NCBI GenBank assembly: GCA_030159075.1
Contig: BROG01000071.1
Coordinates: forward strand, 62,001-126,000
Source: Atrina japonica
Taxonomy: Eukaryota > Mollusca > Bivalvia > Pterioida > Pinnidae
Reading direction: 5' to 3'
DNA: 64,000 nucleotides
Shown piece by piece: positions 12,489 through 24,497 of the stretch. The position numbers were made by a program, and so were the translations under genes. The notes under the pieces were generated by a model. That model searched no databases and was not told the origin of the DNA. It saw nothing but the letters and a program-made list of their open reading frames with translations. The first letter of the stretch is position 1. Every line of letters starts with the position of its first letter.

Positions 12489-13060
12489 GTAGCATCTGTG
12501 TGGAAACTTCACATTTTGTGTGTGGATCTGGCCATTATAAGGGACATTGTTTGGAATCTTCACATTGTGTGTGTGGATATTGCTATTATAAGGGGCATTA
12601 TGTGGAAACTTCATATTTTGTGTTTGGATCTGGTCATTATAAGGGGCATTGTGGGGAGATTTATTATTTTTATGTGTGGATCCATCCATTGCATATGTAT
12701 AAGGGGCATTGTTGGGATATTTCATATTTTGTGTTTGGATCTAGCAATTATAAGGGGAAACTTCACATTTTGTGTGTGGATCCGGCCATTATAAGGGGCA
12801 TTGTGGGGAGATTTCATATTTTGTGTTTGGCTCTGGCCATTATAGGGGGCATCTTGGGGAAATTTCTTCACATTTTGTGTTTGGATCTGGCCATTATATT
12901 AGAGGCATCGTGGGGAAATTTCTTCATATTTTGTGTATGGATCTGGCCATCATAACGGTCATCATGGGGAAATTTCACATTTTGTGTATGGATCTGGCCA
13001 TTATAAGGGGCATCGTGGGGAAATTTCACATTTTGTGTATAGATCTGGTCATTAATATAA
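12489..13060. repeat. ~51-bp minisatellite, about 11 copies
   Basis: The unit is built from TTCACATTTTGTGTGTGGAT, CTGGCCATTATAAGG and GGCATTGTGGGGAAATT. Unit lengths vary through small indels. Open frames on both strands here are artefacts of the repeat. Confidence 0.9.
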
Positions 13061-14059
13061 GGTTCATTTGTGTTTACCAAACACACTTAGGCAAAGTTGA
13101 TCCACATCTGTAGATATATGTAGGTCTAAACTAAGGGTTCTTTACTGTTACTGATGAATGTATTAAAATTAATAGAAAATTCTTAGTGGCACATAAAATT
13201 CCAAACTACAAACCAAGCATAAAGAGTTCTAAAAGAGCTGTTTTCTGTTATTTTCTGAAGTTTTATTTTTTTTTTCTTGTAATGCAGAGCTATTACTCAC
13301 TGGTTTGCTATGCAGACATTAATGTTTTACATAATTTATCTTTTATTCACCCACTCAGTTTTTGAGGACATGTTGCTTCCCATAAAATGGAGATCAAGCC
13401 GAAGAACAGTCACAAAAACACTGTGATATTGTACTGAGAAGCAGCTTGGTATCTGTGTAATATAAAACAGGAAAGATACGGAGGCTGAGAGATTTACATC
13501 AGTGGTAAACAAATCATGTTTAATGACTCGGTGCATCTTCAAATAGTGTGCAAATCAAGGAGCTTACAAATTACTCAAAATAATAGATACAAATATCAAA
13601 TTAGCCTCGTTATTTTCAGAGGAATTTTATTTTTCTGTGGAATTTTGATTTATTATCAGTAGATGTGATCCATATTGCTGAAAAAACCCACTAAAGAACA
13701 ACAAAATAAATATGATATACCGCTTAGTATTAAAAAAAGAATCTGAAAAAGGACACAGAGTTCTTTGTGTGAGGGGCACCACAGTGATTAGTGCTGAGGG
13801 CATTTCCTTTCTTTAACAAAGTGCTTGATTTAAAATTTTAATGAATTCTAAAGTTACATTCTACACACTCAGTATTTCTTAGTCATAATTTTTACCATGT
13901 TGTATCATACATGTACAGTGATTGCTCTAGAATAGCAGAATCCCACTAAGGGGTCAGCTCTGTTAAAGTACATAGATAGCTTTATATAATGTATATCAAA
14001 GCTATAGAGGATGTAAATATAAGTTCTGTTGTACTTATTCCAGTGCTTTTCTTGTACTC

Positions 14060-14305
14060 TAACAGTAGAAGTCTACTTAATCAAGTGCCATTCTTGTGCT
14101 ATAGTAGTAGTAGGCTACTTATTCCAGTGCCATTCTTGTGCTATAGTAGTAGTAGCCTACTTATTCCAGTGCCATTCTTGTACTATAGTAGTAGTAGGCT
14201 ACTTATTCCAGTGCCATTCTTGTGCTATAGTAGTAGTAGGCTACTTATTCTGACACCATTCTTTAAATACAGTAGTTATTCCACTGCCATTCCTGTGCTA
14301 TAGTA
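14060..14305. repeat. 42-bp minisatellite
   Basis: The unit TATTCCAGTGCCATTCTTGT plus GCTATAGTAGTAGTAGGCTACT is repeated about five times, with a diverged last unit near 14260-14305. Confidence 0.9.
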
Positions 14306-14399
14306 AGCTTATTCTAGTACTGTTTCTGTGATCTGTTATCTGTATTGCTTTTACACTATTACAATTACTATCTCTGTGGTTTATTACCTATGTCATAAG

Positions 14400-15060
14400 T
14401 TGGTCATGACTAATTACTGGTTTGTGACCTACATGTAGCTGTGCTATTTGTAGATCATGAGTAGTTATACTATCTCAGTGGTTCATGACCTAGCTGTGCT
14501 ATTTTTGAGGTCATGAGGAATTACTTTCTCAGTGGTTTTTGATCTACATGTATATAATATATAAACCATAAGTAGTTATTGTCTCAGTGGTTTGTGACCT
14601 CTATCATTTGTAGGTCATTAAGTATTTACTGTCTCAGTGGTTTGTGACCTCTATCATTTGTAGGTCATTAAGTATTTACTGTCTCAGTGGTTTGTGACCT
14701 CTATCATTTGTAGGTCATTAAGTATTTACTGTCTCAGTGGTGTAGGCTACATTTGTGACCTCTATCATTTCCAGTGCCATTCATTAAGTATTTACTGTCT
14801 CAGTGGTTTGTGACCTCTATCATTTGTAGGTCATTAAGTATTTACTGTCTCAGTGGTTTGTGACCTCTATCATTTGTAGGTCATTAAGTATTTATTATCT
14901 CAGTGGTTTGTGACCTCTATCCTTTGTAGGTCATTAAGTAGTTAATGTCTCAGTGGTTTGTGACCTCTATCCTTTGTAGGTCATTGAGTATTGACTGTCT
15001 CATTGAGCTTTTATTTGTTGGCCATTAAAGTATTTAATGTCTCAGTGGTTTGTGACTTCA
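14400..15060. repeat. 50-bp minisatellite
   Basis: The core unit GTCTCAGTGGTTTGTGACCT, CTATCATTTGTAGGTCATTA, AGTATTTACT is regular from about 14580 to 14960 and diverged at both ends. One unit at about 14740-14790 contains pieces of the neighbouring 42-bp array (see findings). Confidence 0.9.
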
Positions 15061-15297
15061 GTCAGTTGTTAGACAAAAGTTTCTTACTGCCTCTGAATAT
15101 CATCATCTGTATCCTTTATAAGGCAAAGGTAATTACTCTATAGTTTGCTTTTATATTTGATCAGGGATACCTAGGATTATCTCAGTGGTTTGTGACATAG
15201 CTGGTCCCAGTGGTATGCCTCTATCCTTTGTAGGTCATTGAGTAGAACCAAAAGTTGGGATGACCTAAAACACATAGACATAGTCTATAGACATATG

Positions 15298-15375
15298 ACA
15301 TATATATATATATATATATAATATATATTTATATATTATATATACCTATATATGGTAGGTATGCCTACTTATAAC

Positions 15376-15414
<39 letters not shown>

Positions 15415-15415
15415 G
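15298..15415. repeat. (TA)n microsatellite, interrupted
   Basis: Two TA-rich runs (about 15300-15350 and 15378-15413) surround a short inverted segment with CTATATATGGTAGGTATGCC. Confidence 0.9.
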
Positions 15416-15523
15416 TGTCAGTGCACGGTCATAATGATCCTTAGAGTAGAGTTATGGGTTTATGTTTTATTTAAACATATATTAGTAAAGTTATACGTTG
15501 ATATGGTTTTTAACTTACACATG

Positions 15524-15820
15524 GTTGTTGTTGTATTGTTGTTTAACATTCCACTCAAGAATCTTTCACTCATATGGAGACATCACAAAATGCTGGTGAA
15601 GGGCTTCAAATTTTTTGGCCTATGCTCGGGACTAACGGCCATTGAGCAGTGAGGGTTCTTTAACATGCCGTCACCTACTGTGACACAGGATCTAGGTTTT
15701 TACTCTCTCATCCGCAGGACAGGAAAAGCCAGCCTCCTCGGATGAGGCTTGAACCTGCGACCCTCAGCCTCAGTTGCGAAAAAAATCTAGCACTCTACCA
15801 CAGAGTCATGACGGCTCTCA
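15524..15820 (-). mobile_element. Second tRNA-derived SINE family
   Basis: Read on the minus strand it starts GAGCCGTCATGACTCTGTGG then TAGAGTGCTAG, an A-box-like segment. It continues to GGTCGCAGGTTCAAGCCTCA, which holds a B-box (GGTTCAAGCC). The body includes TCCTGTCCTGCGGATGAGAG and the copy ends in a TTAAACAACAATACAACAAC-type tail. Both pol III boxes are in the expected order. The body differs from the SINE family at 31698. A short diverged relative may lie at 49290-49390. Confidence 0.7.
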
Positions 15821-17639
15821 ACTTACACATGGTATTTGTATATATAGTCAAGTACATGGATATTAACAAGTTAAAAGTTGGTACAGTTTTTTTCAGCATA
15901 CACATGGCATTGATATATAATTTCATATATATGAATATAAGTAAGTTATTAGTTGGTATGTTTTTTAAGCATACACATATGCTGGTTATACAAAAATTCT
16001 CTGTTTATCTACATATTGTAGGAAGATCAGGGTAATTAATCACAAAGGAACATGAACTGTTCCTTCTCTTGACTGGTAGTATCTGGATAATTACATAACT
16101 CTACAAGTTATTATTTCTTAAGATAAAAGTTTCAAATTGCCTTTGACACCAAGAATTTGAGAAGCTTTAAAAGTATGCAATCAGATGATAGTAGCAATAG
16201 TATACCACAGTGTTCAGAAAATACACAGAAACTGGCCATCAAATTTGATCAGATAAGAGCCATTTTTTATGCTTGTATGCACAAGTGCAGGTGCTTTATT
16301 CATTAAATGATTACTTAAATTGTTTTCATACTGAAAAAATAAAACCTATCACTTTTGCACATGTTAGCATGTTAATATTACATTTATTTATAAATGCTTA
16401 AAATTAAATCTGTTATAAACTAAAGGACATTTGGAAAAAAAAACAGCAATTACACAGAATGAAATGCAGGCGTAATCATTTCAAATGCACATAAAATGTG
16501 TGCTGCGAGTCAGAAAATAAATGAGTTCTTTTATAAAATATTCTCTAAGAATTGTATATTTTGAAATTTTCTTAGAATTTACACAATTAAATGGGGAATT
16601 TTATCACTTTATTATTAATAATTTTACATAAACTTTATCAATTCATAGTTTTGGAAAGGTGGTGGTTTAACCTTGAATTTGATTTTTAAAATGTCATATT
16701 ACATGCCATTTGCTATAATTTCATATGTTATATTGCTTGAAATATATTACCTAGCAAAACAAATTTCCAATTCCTTCAACCCTATATAGCAATGGAATAT
16801 TCCCAGATGAATGAGATGTACCAGTCCCACTTTATCTTTAGGGATGACAGGATTGGTATGTTGGTTTTTGTAGTGACATCAAGGCACAGAAACTACAATT
16901 ACTTAGGTCATTGGCAAATGTCATTGGCAATGGCTTTATCAGATTCTGAAAAACTGGGTGTGGGAATTTTTGTATTTTACTAGAAACTGTATGATCTGAC
17001 TTGATTTAATTTGCATCTGAGTTAGTGAAAACACTCCATTCACAAAATAGTTTGTTCCACAAGAAAAGTTAAAAGGGACATGAAACAGCTTTTTCTGCAT
17101 TTCAGGGTTTTAATGATAATTTATATCCTATTGTAACAAATTACCAGGGATATATAATAACTTTTCATGTATGTGTTATCAAGGATAAGCCACTGATTAT
17201 GTCATAGCTACATTAGGGGAGATAACTCTTGAAGTACAACAATTTTGATATTATCAGGTTTTGCTGAAAATAAGTAAAAAGAAGTATTTCAATGATATTT
17301 TTTTAATGAAAAATAGCAGTTCGAGGTATTTTGGTAAGTTGAAGTCAATGGTAGATGTTACAGAAAGGTTGCTTGCCAAAGTAACAAAATAAAAGTCTGT
17401 AATTGGTAAAAATTTTGATATTGTCAGATTTTTATGAAAAATGATAAATTGGGATATTCTTGAATTACGAATTCAACAGCAGATGTTATAAGAATATCAG
17501 GTGCTATGGTACTAAGGCCACTGATTGGTCAAAACAAAGATATTTTCAGATTTTGCTCTTTATATCATGTATTGGCAATGTGCCAATACTATTTCTCTAA
17601 AAAGGAGATATTACTTAGCAATGTATATTGAAAATTTAC

Positions 17640-18085
17640 ATGGGTAGATATTTATTTTTTTTATTTAAACAATATATAACAAATTGTATTAATAAAAGAA
17701 ACCTGTCAGACTAGTTTTGCATGCATTCTTATTTCTCCATTGCTATTTATATTGTGTATTGGCACACATTTTGGGAAAAAAAGGGGGTGGGGTACTACCA
17801 AGCTATATATACTGAGATAGTTATTTGTTTCTGTTATATAAACAACATATATTAACTTTTATTAATAAAAGAAACTTGTTAAACTAGTTTTGCATACATT
17901 CTCATTTCACCATTGCTCTTTATATTGTGTATTGGCACAATTTTGGGGGAAAACAAGGGGGTGGGATACTACTTAGCCATATTTACTGAAATATGATATG
18001 GATAGATATTTATTTCATATATATTCTATGTTGTATTAGTTAAAGAAAACCTGTTAAACTAGTTTTGCACACATTTTTTTGTTAT
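17640..18085. repeat. ~180-bp tandem repeat, 2.5 copies
   Basis: Three successive segments share AATAAAAGAAACCTGTCAGA, CTAGTTTTGCATGCATTCTT, CCATTGCT, TTGTGTATTGGCACA and GGGGGTGGG. They start near 17690, 17870 and 18040; the third is truncated. Confidence 0.75.
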
Positions 18086-18504
18086 ATGTATTTATTTATA
18101 CAATGGAGCTATATTTTCCTCTGCCAAAATACAATATAAGATACCCCAGATAGGCCTCTATTTTGCTAATTAGAGCTTTGTATGCCATAAATTATGCTTA
18201 TTTTGAAGTAAAATCATTGTTTTGACCAAAAACTTCAGTTTTGTATCTGTCACTGCCCAAAATTTAGTTAATATGTCAAAATTGATGGTGTCATATTTTA
18301 TGTCACCGATTCCCTTTTGTACAGTTTTATTAGGATATTACACATCAACTTCACATCAATGCAAACATTTTAAAAATATGGATAGCACCTGCTTTTTTTG
18401 CTTTAAATTTGATTGTTTTGGTTATATTCAGTGGAAAAGAAAGAATTTTGAGGTTTGCACACATGCATCTGTGATAATTCCTTAATAGGGGATCATCCTT
18501 AAGT

Positions 18505-18652
18505 GTGTTATGATTTGTGTGTGCATGTGTGTATGTATGTGTGTTCATGTGTATGTATGTGTAAGTGTGTGTGTTTCTGGGTATGTGTGTCTGTCAGTGT
18601 ATGTATGTGTCTGTATGCATGTGTGTGTGTATGTATGTGTGTGTGTGTGTTC
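18505..18652. repeat. GT-rich microsatellite
   Basis: Interrupted TGTGTGT/ATGTATGTGT words run for about 150 bp. Confidence 0.9.
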
Positions 18653-20013
18653 ATTCGTTCATTTCTGAGATCATTTATATGTACATATACATCTTATCCA
18701 CTCTTCTATGATATAAAGATATTTTTTTCATAAAAAGAAAATCTACTGTTGTTTTATAGAAAGCAATGCACAGAATAGCTGACAGTATGATATAAAATAA
18801 CAAAAAAGAGATAAACACACACATAAACATTCTTAAATTTCTATACATTTCATGAAGATTGCATGAGAAACCCAAGTTTGGCACTTGAAAAACTCAACCT
18901 TACTATTTGTATATGAATACCACACTGGACATGACCACATTTCCATAGAACATACAGGAATATCAGATTTTTATACCTGTGTATAGCTCTTATTGGTTAT
19001 TGTACATCAAGTCAAAGTAGTAAAAATAGAAAAAAATGAGATAATTTTTGTTGGTTAACACAGCTACATGTTTTGCCCCTTTATAGACTTCTCTATGTTA
19101 TGTCATAAATGTTAGCCATTCTGTCACTGTGTACTTGCAGTAAACTGTTGAAAACTATTGGAAATTCAAAGCAGTTATACACGGCATTTCTGTTGCTAAA
19201 TGAAGAAAATTTGTTTTAAAACTATTCTTTGGACTTTCATTTATAATGAAGTTGATTTTGAAATTGCCAGGTTTTGAAATCTTCAAAACTTTGCAGTATT
19301 ATGTGTAAAGATACAGCAGAATATATCTTTCCAGAAAGGGCTTCTTGATACATAAGTATAACCTGGCCACCTATGAAGACAAATTCCTTTAGTATGAAGT
19401 CAAACACAAAAATCTATCCTGTTTTTAACTTTATAGTGGTAAAGCTGCAGAGACACTTATCAGACATTAAATTCATGGAGTATAAAAGTGAACCCCCAAA
19501 ATTTGTGTTAAACATGTGTAAACTATTGGCAGCTTAAAAGTTGTTGTGACCATTAGCGAAGGTTTGATGCACTTCATCATAACACTCTCTCCAGTCTCAG
19601 AATGCTTATTTCATCAGCTCGATAACTTATAACTTTCTTATCATAAACCCGATGCCCTATGTCAACAGATCCATGGACCGATTAATTGTTCACCACCAGA
19701 GGTCTCTGATTAAATGCCACCAGAGCAGAGTATCTCTCACTTGTTTTACTTTAGGTTTTCTAGATATTCACACAGAGCATGTACAAACATAAATTCTAAT
19801 TTTTGCAGTTGTTTTTAATGGATGACTGATATCAATGTCAAATATATATAAATGGGTGTTTAGTTTGGCCCCTGTCATCTCCAGGTTCAAACTCAGCAAA
19901 AATTGGTGTCAAATTGGCAAAGTTAGCACGAATGAAACATCCATGTGAACAAATGATATACAGGTTCCTGTCAGACTGTGATCTTTGGTGACAGTTGTCC
20001 CCAGATTGTATCA

Positions 20014-20101
20014 TATCATTCACCCCAAAAGACACATTTGGACTTGTCTAAGTCATTGATGTATAGAAGAGTCTATTGTTTTTCAGGGGTTAATAAGTTA
20101 A
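20014..20101 (+). mobile_element. ~90-bp palindromic element, copy 4
   Basis: It contains CAAAAGACACATTTGGACTT, GTCTAAGTCATTGATG and AGAGTCTATTGTTTTTCAGG then GGTTAATAAGTTAAGG. An inverted relative (20208-20281) lies only about 110 bp away. Confidence 0.75.
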
Positions 20102-20207
20102 GGTTCCACTTCAAAAATTGCAGGTTGAGGTTCATGAAACAGATCATTTTTAATAATGGTTTGACTTTAATATAATTAATACATTGGGGTGGTAGATTGT
20201 ATGGCCA

Positions 20208-20281
20208 CTAAAAAATAATGGACTGAACTTAAAGTCAATGATGTGGGTCAGTCCAAATGTGTCTGTAGGGGTGAATGAGAG
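20208..20281 (-). mobile_element. ~90-bp palindromic element, copy 5 (reverse)
   Basis: On the plus strand it reads AATGGACTGAACTTAAAGTC, then GGGTCAGTCCAAATGTGTCT and GTAGGGGTGAATGAGA, the reverse complement of the family core. Confidence 0.7.
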
Positions 20282-21090
20282 AATGATGTCACAGTTCTTT
20301 GAAAGACTACAGTCTTGAACTTACCATCAAAATAAAAAACCAGAAGGAATAATCTGTGTAATAGGTTATTTATATTAATGTTAAAAACCAGCTGTATCAG
20401 TTCTGAGGATGAGTAAGATAGAATGTTTTAGAAGATGTATTGTTATAAAGTTGCGCTGTATCTATTTTTATACAGTATGGTTATTCATTTATCACTGTCG
20501 TTATCAACGCAATCAAAATGATATTTACTAAAAGTCAAAGGTGAAAACAGACATGGTGGCCAGTATATAAGTAATCCCATTCTAATAGGATAATGTGTTA
20601 TTTATTAGGAATTTCATTCACTTTATCAAGCATGAGTCATTATAGAGAGATGACCTTTGGAGGCAGGTGGTTCTGTGATTCAAATGGTTGTGGTGGTACA
20701 TGTTATAGCTAGCAGGTGAATGTCGTAACTGTCCGTGTAGAAAGTACATATATGAAATTAAAAGACAAATTTTGTTATTTTGTAAAATTATATTTATCGT
20801 ATACCTTAAACAATTACCGTATACCTCATACAAGGTTACATATTAGGTATGTGTACTATATCGATGTTTGGAATGAAACGTCTATTTTTAACTCCTTACT
20901 TAAATGTATATCAAATCTATAAACAAGATATATTTACATGTATAGTATTTTTTAGCCTTGATATTTTCTGCTCCACACTCATACAAATGACATATCCATT
21001 TCTATTGTTGTCGAGTTGTATACCGTTGTTCACCGTTGTCCATGGTGTTTGAAAAGTCTTCTCATTTCTCCAGTACACTTTTACTTACAG

Positions 21091-21600
21091 ATGGCATGGC
21101 CTGTCCTTTCTTTGTCGGCAGGGATCCTTCCCGCCTCCCACGGATTGGGGACAATAGAGCTAACCTTCTTACCAACATGATGTTCCCTTGCCGAGGATAT
21201 GTAGTGGCCTGGCAATATTACAGAATAATTCCAAGATACACCGGTTATGTTGGAGTGTGGCGTCAAACTGACCAATATAAATTCATCCTCATTGGGAAAA
21301 CTGCACTTCCTCCTGCACCAGTAGGAAACACAACGGTCTTTGCAGAGTTTCCAATTCTTGTTGAAGATGGAGATTTTATCGGAATCTTTTACCCCCGTGA
21401 TGCCGAAGAAGGTGTGGTTGCCAGTGCAACCGACACCAGTGGTGGAGTCGATGTGAGCAGAGAATTGTACCAGAATTATTACTCCCGATTTTACAATGAT
21501 CAAGTAAATGTAGGAACTGAGTTTGATCTAGAAACAGTTACGTTTGAAGAAGCCAGAGCGACATTTGCCATAAAAGCTGTCATGGATTATACAACAGTTG
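21091..21600 (+). CDS. Unrecognised 170-residue extracellular domain (single exon)
   Basis: One uninterrupted 510-bp exon, phase 1 on both sides, so it is a movable cassette. The acceptor is TTACTTACAG and the donor TTG|GTACGT. The frame opens GMACPFFVGRDPSRLPRIGD. There are only two cysteines, at about residues 4 and 34 (MACPFF and MMFPCRGY), spaced to form one disulfide. Many short aromatic/hydrophobic runs follow (YVVAWQYYRIIP, TGYVGVWRQT, YKFILIGKTALP, DGDFIGIFYPRD, ATFAIKAVMDYTTV), suggesting an all-beta sandwich of about ten strands. There is one N-glycosylation sequon (NTT). I do not recognise the family. It resembles, in general look, adhesion or lectin-like beta-sandwich modules, but that is a guess. 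It sits between SEA and the first LDLa repeat, where vertebrate perlecan has no such module. The minus-strand open frame at 21081-21503 is its shadow. A 66-bp tandem duplication copies its last 14 coding bases and donor. Confidence 0.88.
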
Positions 21601-21718
21601 GTACGTGCTTACTATCAGTAATTTTCAAAGGTTTTACTTCCCTTTCCTTTTGTTATACAACAGTTGGTACATGCTAACTATCAGTAATTTTGAAAGGTTT
21701 TACTAACCTTTCCTATTG
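21587..21718 (+). repeat. 66-bp tandem duplication spanning the splice donor
   Basis: The segment TTATACAACAGTTGGTACGT GCTTACTATCAGTAATTTTC AAAGGTTTTACTTCCCTTTCC is repeated 66 bp later with a few substitutions (GTACATGCTAACTATCAGTA). Each copy contains the exon end ACAACAGTTG followed by GTAC. The second possible donor therefore lies at 21666/21667, exactly 22 codons downstream and in frame. Confidence 0.9.
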
Positions 21719-22584
21719 ACTTTTGTTAAAAAGGTATTTTTACATCACACTCAACAATTTTTTTCAGTTTTACAGCAGTACAGTTTTCAATGATTAAGAA
21801 GAAAATATCCGTAGCCAAGATATACATGTACCAGGCAAAATACTGTTGTCCTTCTGCATGTAAACAAGGGAACTCCAAGGTGGGGCTCAATTTTGTGCCC
21901 AGTACAAGGAAAGGCGTTGAAGTTAATTGGGGAAATAGTGTGTGTCTGGTTTCTATGGCTATTAGATATGGTGATTACTCAAAATGACAGAAAAATTCTT
22001 ATGATTTCAAGGTTAAAAGTTCAAGGGCGAGTGAAGGTCAAGTTAATGTTGCTATAGTTGTACTACACAGCTTATTGGATAACTGGTAGATCTTGTATAA
22101 TCAGATCTGTTGAAGGTGATGCAATCTTCCAGAGAATGTAAGAAATTGTCTTCATTTAGTTGTCAGACTTAGCAATGACCTTGACCTTTTTCATAAAACT
22201 GAACAACTTTTTTATTTCTTTTAATTTAAATCTGTACTGCATTTGTTTTTGGTAAAATTACATAAAAATACCAAAACATACACATACTACTTATAACTTT
22301 GATATTGAAGATCTAGGGCATATTGTGTGTGGTCTGTCTATTAGTTTCCAGCAAATAAAACAAGTTTTTTCTTCTAATTTTTAGGACATATTATGTAAAA
22401 CTTAATATCAATATGATCTATGATACGTTTTATTATAGCTAATAATTTGAAATATTTCCTAGGATTATAGGACTATAGATAAATGACTAATTAATTTTTT
22501 GTGGACACTATATTTCTTAAACACATCTTTTTTTTCCTACATACATGTATGTGTCGATTTGAACATGTAAACTTGCTTTTGTAG
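21719..22584 (+). other. Intron between unrecognised domain and LDLa 1
   Basis: AT-rich sequence in which I see no exon. It ends in a T-rich stretch and the acceptor TTTTGTAG. A trace of the SINE tail (CACACTCAACAATTTTTTTC) lies near 21745. Confidence 0.6.
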
Positions 22585-22710
22585 GTTTGCCTCAACCATC
22601 AGGATGCAGAGACGATCAATTTCAGTGTGGTGATAAACAATGTATCGATGCCAGATTGAAATGTGACGGACAAGATGATTGTTTTGACAGCAGTGATGAG
22701 AAGAACTGCA
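22585..22710 (+). CDS. HSPG2: LDLa repeat 1 (exon)
   Basis: Encodes LPQPSGC then [26 protein letters not shown] and DSSDEKNC: six cysteines in LDLa spacing, the F-x-C strand and the calcium cage CDGxxDCxDxSDE with all acidic ligands. The Pro-rich lead links it to the preceding domain. Acceptor TTTTGTAG, donor GCA|GTAAGT, phase 1 at both ends, 126 bp. Together with repeats 2-8 it forms the part before the Ig domain. LDLa modules bind calcium for folding and usually mediate ligand binding. Confidence 0.93.
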
Positions 22711-23184
22711 GTAAGTTAACAAGTGACGCAAAAATAGTACGAGTTACATGTATAACAGAGAACTTGTGATTGTAAAGATAGGGGATGGAATTCAGACTCA
22801 ACTATTAATTAAAGTCAAAACCAATCCGCCTCACCCAGCAGTAAAAAGTGTCACATTTTTTCTTTTGTTTCATTGTGGTATTTTGTTATTCGTTTTTTGT
22901 TTTGTTTTTAATGATACTTTTTATGGGATGGCAATTTTGTGTTATATATTTTTTTCATTTGTTTGTTTATTTCGTATATACTTAAGCTGAGGGTCAAAGT
23001 GTTATAACCCCAGAATGAGTATCACATGGCCAAATTTTCTTCAAATCAGGGGGTGGGAATGTCCTTGTATACATGTATAAAAGCAGTAGATATATAACAA
23101 CATGTGAGGGTTCTATGATATTGATCATGTAAGTAATTTTAAATCTTTTTTTCAGTTTTGTTTGTTTGTTTGTTTGTTTGTTTG

Positions 23185-23428
23185 TTTTTATGGTGTTTTA
23201 AACCACACTTGGTGATATGATGATGATTATTAGTGACAGAGGAAAGTACCCGGTTACAATGTACCCGGGAAGAGAGAGTATCCAGATACTATGTGCTCGG
23301 GAAGAGACCACTGGTCTTCTGTAAGTAAACTGGCAAACTTTCTCACAAAATCAGCTGAGGTTCGAGCGGGGCTTGAACCCGCACTGACTACAGGTAGTGA
23401 GGCTATGACCACTTGACCACAGAGGCCC
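23185..23428 (-). mobile_element. tRNA-derived SINE
   Basis: On the minus strand it begins AGGGGCCTCTGTGGTCAAGT GGTCATAG, continues to GTGCGGGTTCAAGCCCCGCT (B-box), then TCAGCTGATTTTGTGAGAAA GTTTGCCAGTTTACTTACAG and a TTAAAACACC-type tail. It is the same family as 31698 and 48293, with a diverged middle that repeats CCCGGGAAGAGAGAGTA/CTCGGGAAGAGACC. Confidence 0.75.
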
Positions 23429-23433
23429 CTTAA

Positions 23434-24497
23434 CATGATAGGGATAACCAGTCAATCACATGATAGGGATAACTAGTCAGTCATATTATAGGGATAACCA
23501 GTCAGTCACATGATAGGGATAACCAGTCAGTCATATGATAGGGATAACCAGTCAGTCATATTATAGAGATAACCAGTCAGTCACATGATAGGGAAAACCA
23601 GTCAGTCTTATGATAGGGAAAACCAGTCAGTCACATGATAGGGATAACCAGTCAGTGACATGATAGGGATAATTAGTAAGTCATATGATAGGGATAACCA
23701 GCCAGCCACATGATAGGGATAACCAGTCAGTCACATGATAGGGATAACCAGTCAGTCACATGATAGGGATAACCAGTCAGTCACATGATAGGGATAGCCA
23801 GTCAGTCACATGATAGGCATAATCAGTCATGATAGAGATAACCAGTCAGCACATGATAGGGATAACCAGTCAGCACATGATAGGGATAACCAGTCAGCAC
23901 ATGATAGGGATAACCAGTCAGTAACATGATATGGATAATCAGTCAATCACATGATAGGGATAACCAGTCAGTCATATGATAGGGATAACCAGTCAGTCAC
24001 ATGATAGAGATAACCAGTCAGTCATATGATAGGGATAATCAGTCAGTCACATGATATGGATCACCAGTCAGTCACATGATAGGGATAACCAGTCAGTCAT
24101 ATGATAGAGATAACCAGTCAGTCATATGATAGGGATAACCAGTCAGTCACATGATACAGATAACCAGTCAGTCACATGATAGGGATAACTAGGCAGTCAC
24201 ATGATAGGGATAACCAGTCACTCACGATAGGGATAACCAGTCAGTCACATGATAGGCATAACCAGTCAATCACATGATAAAGATAATGAGTCAGTCACAT
24301 GATAGGGATAACCAGTCAGTCACATGATAGGGATAATCAGTCAGTCACATGATAAGGATAATCAGTCAGTCATATGATAGGGATAATCAGTCACTCACAA
24401 TAGGGATAACCAGTCAGTCACATGATAGGGATAACCAGTCAGTCATATGATAGGGATAACCAGTCAATCACATGATAGAGAAAACCAGTCAGTCACA
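23434..24497. repeat. 25-bp minisatellite, about 42 copies
   Basis: The unit CATGATAGGGATAACCAGTC AGTCA runs for over 1 kb with single-base variants and occasional short units (CACGATAGGG, CAGCACATGATAG). It starts directly after the SINE at 23185-23428. Confidence 0.95.

Larger units (their letters stand above)
871..21090 (+). other. 20.2-kb intron after SEA
   Basis: No coding exon was recognised between the SEA exon and 21091, and the two join directly in phase 1 (G|AT gives Asp). The intron holds the minisatellites, SINEs and foldback elements listed separately. The segments 871-1370, 1470-3660, 4400-5640, 8700-9600, 13070-14050, 16040-17600 and 18700-20010 show only AT-rich unique-looking sequence to me. 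An unspotted divergent exon cannot be excluded. Confidence 0.65.

Noticed and set aside
21081..21503. 140-codon minus-strand open frame
   Set aside because: It is the antisense of the domain exon at 21091-21600.
23434..24497. CRISPR-like array of 25-bp repeats
   Set aside because: There are no unique spacers; units are head-to-tail minisatellite copies in an animal intron.
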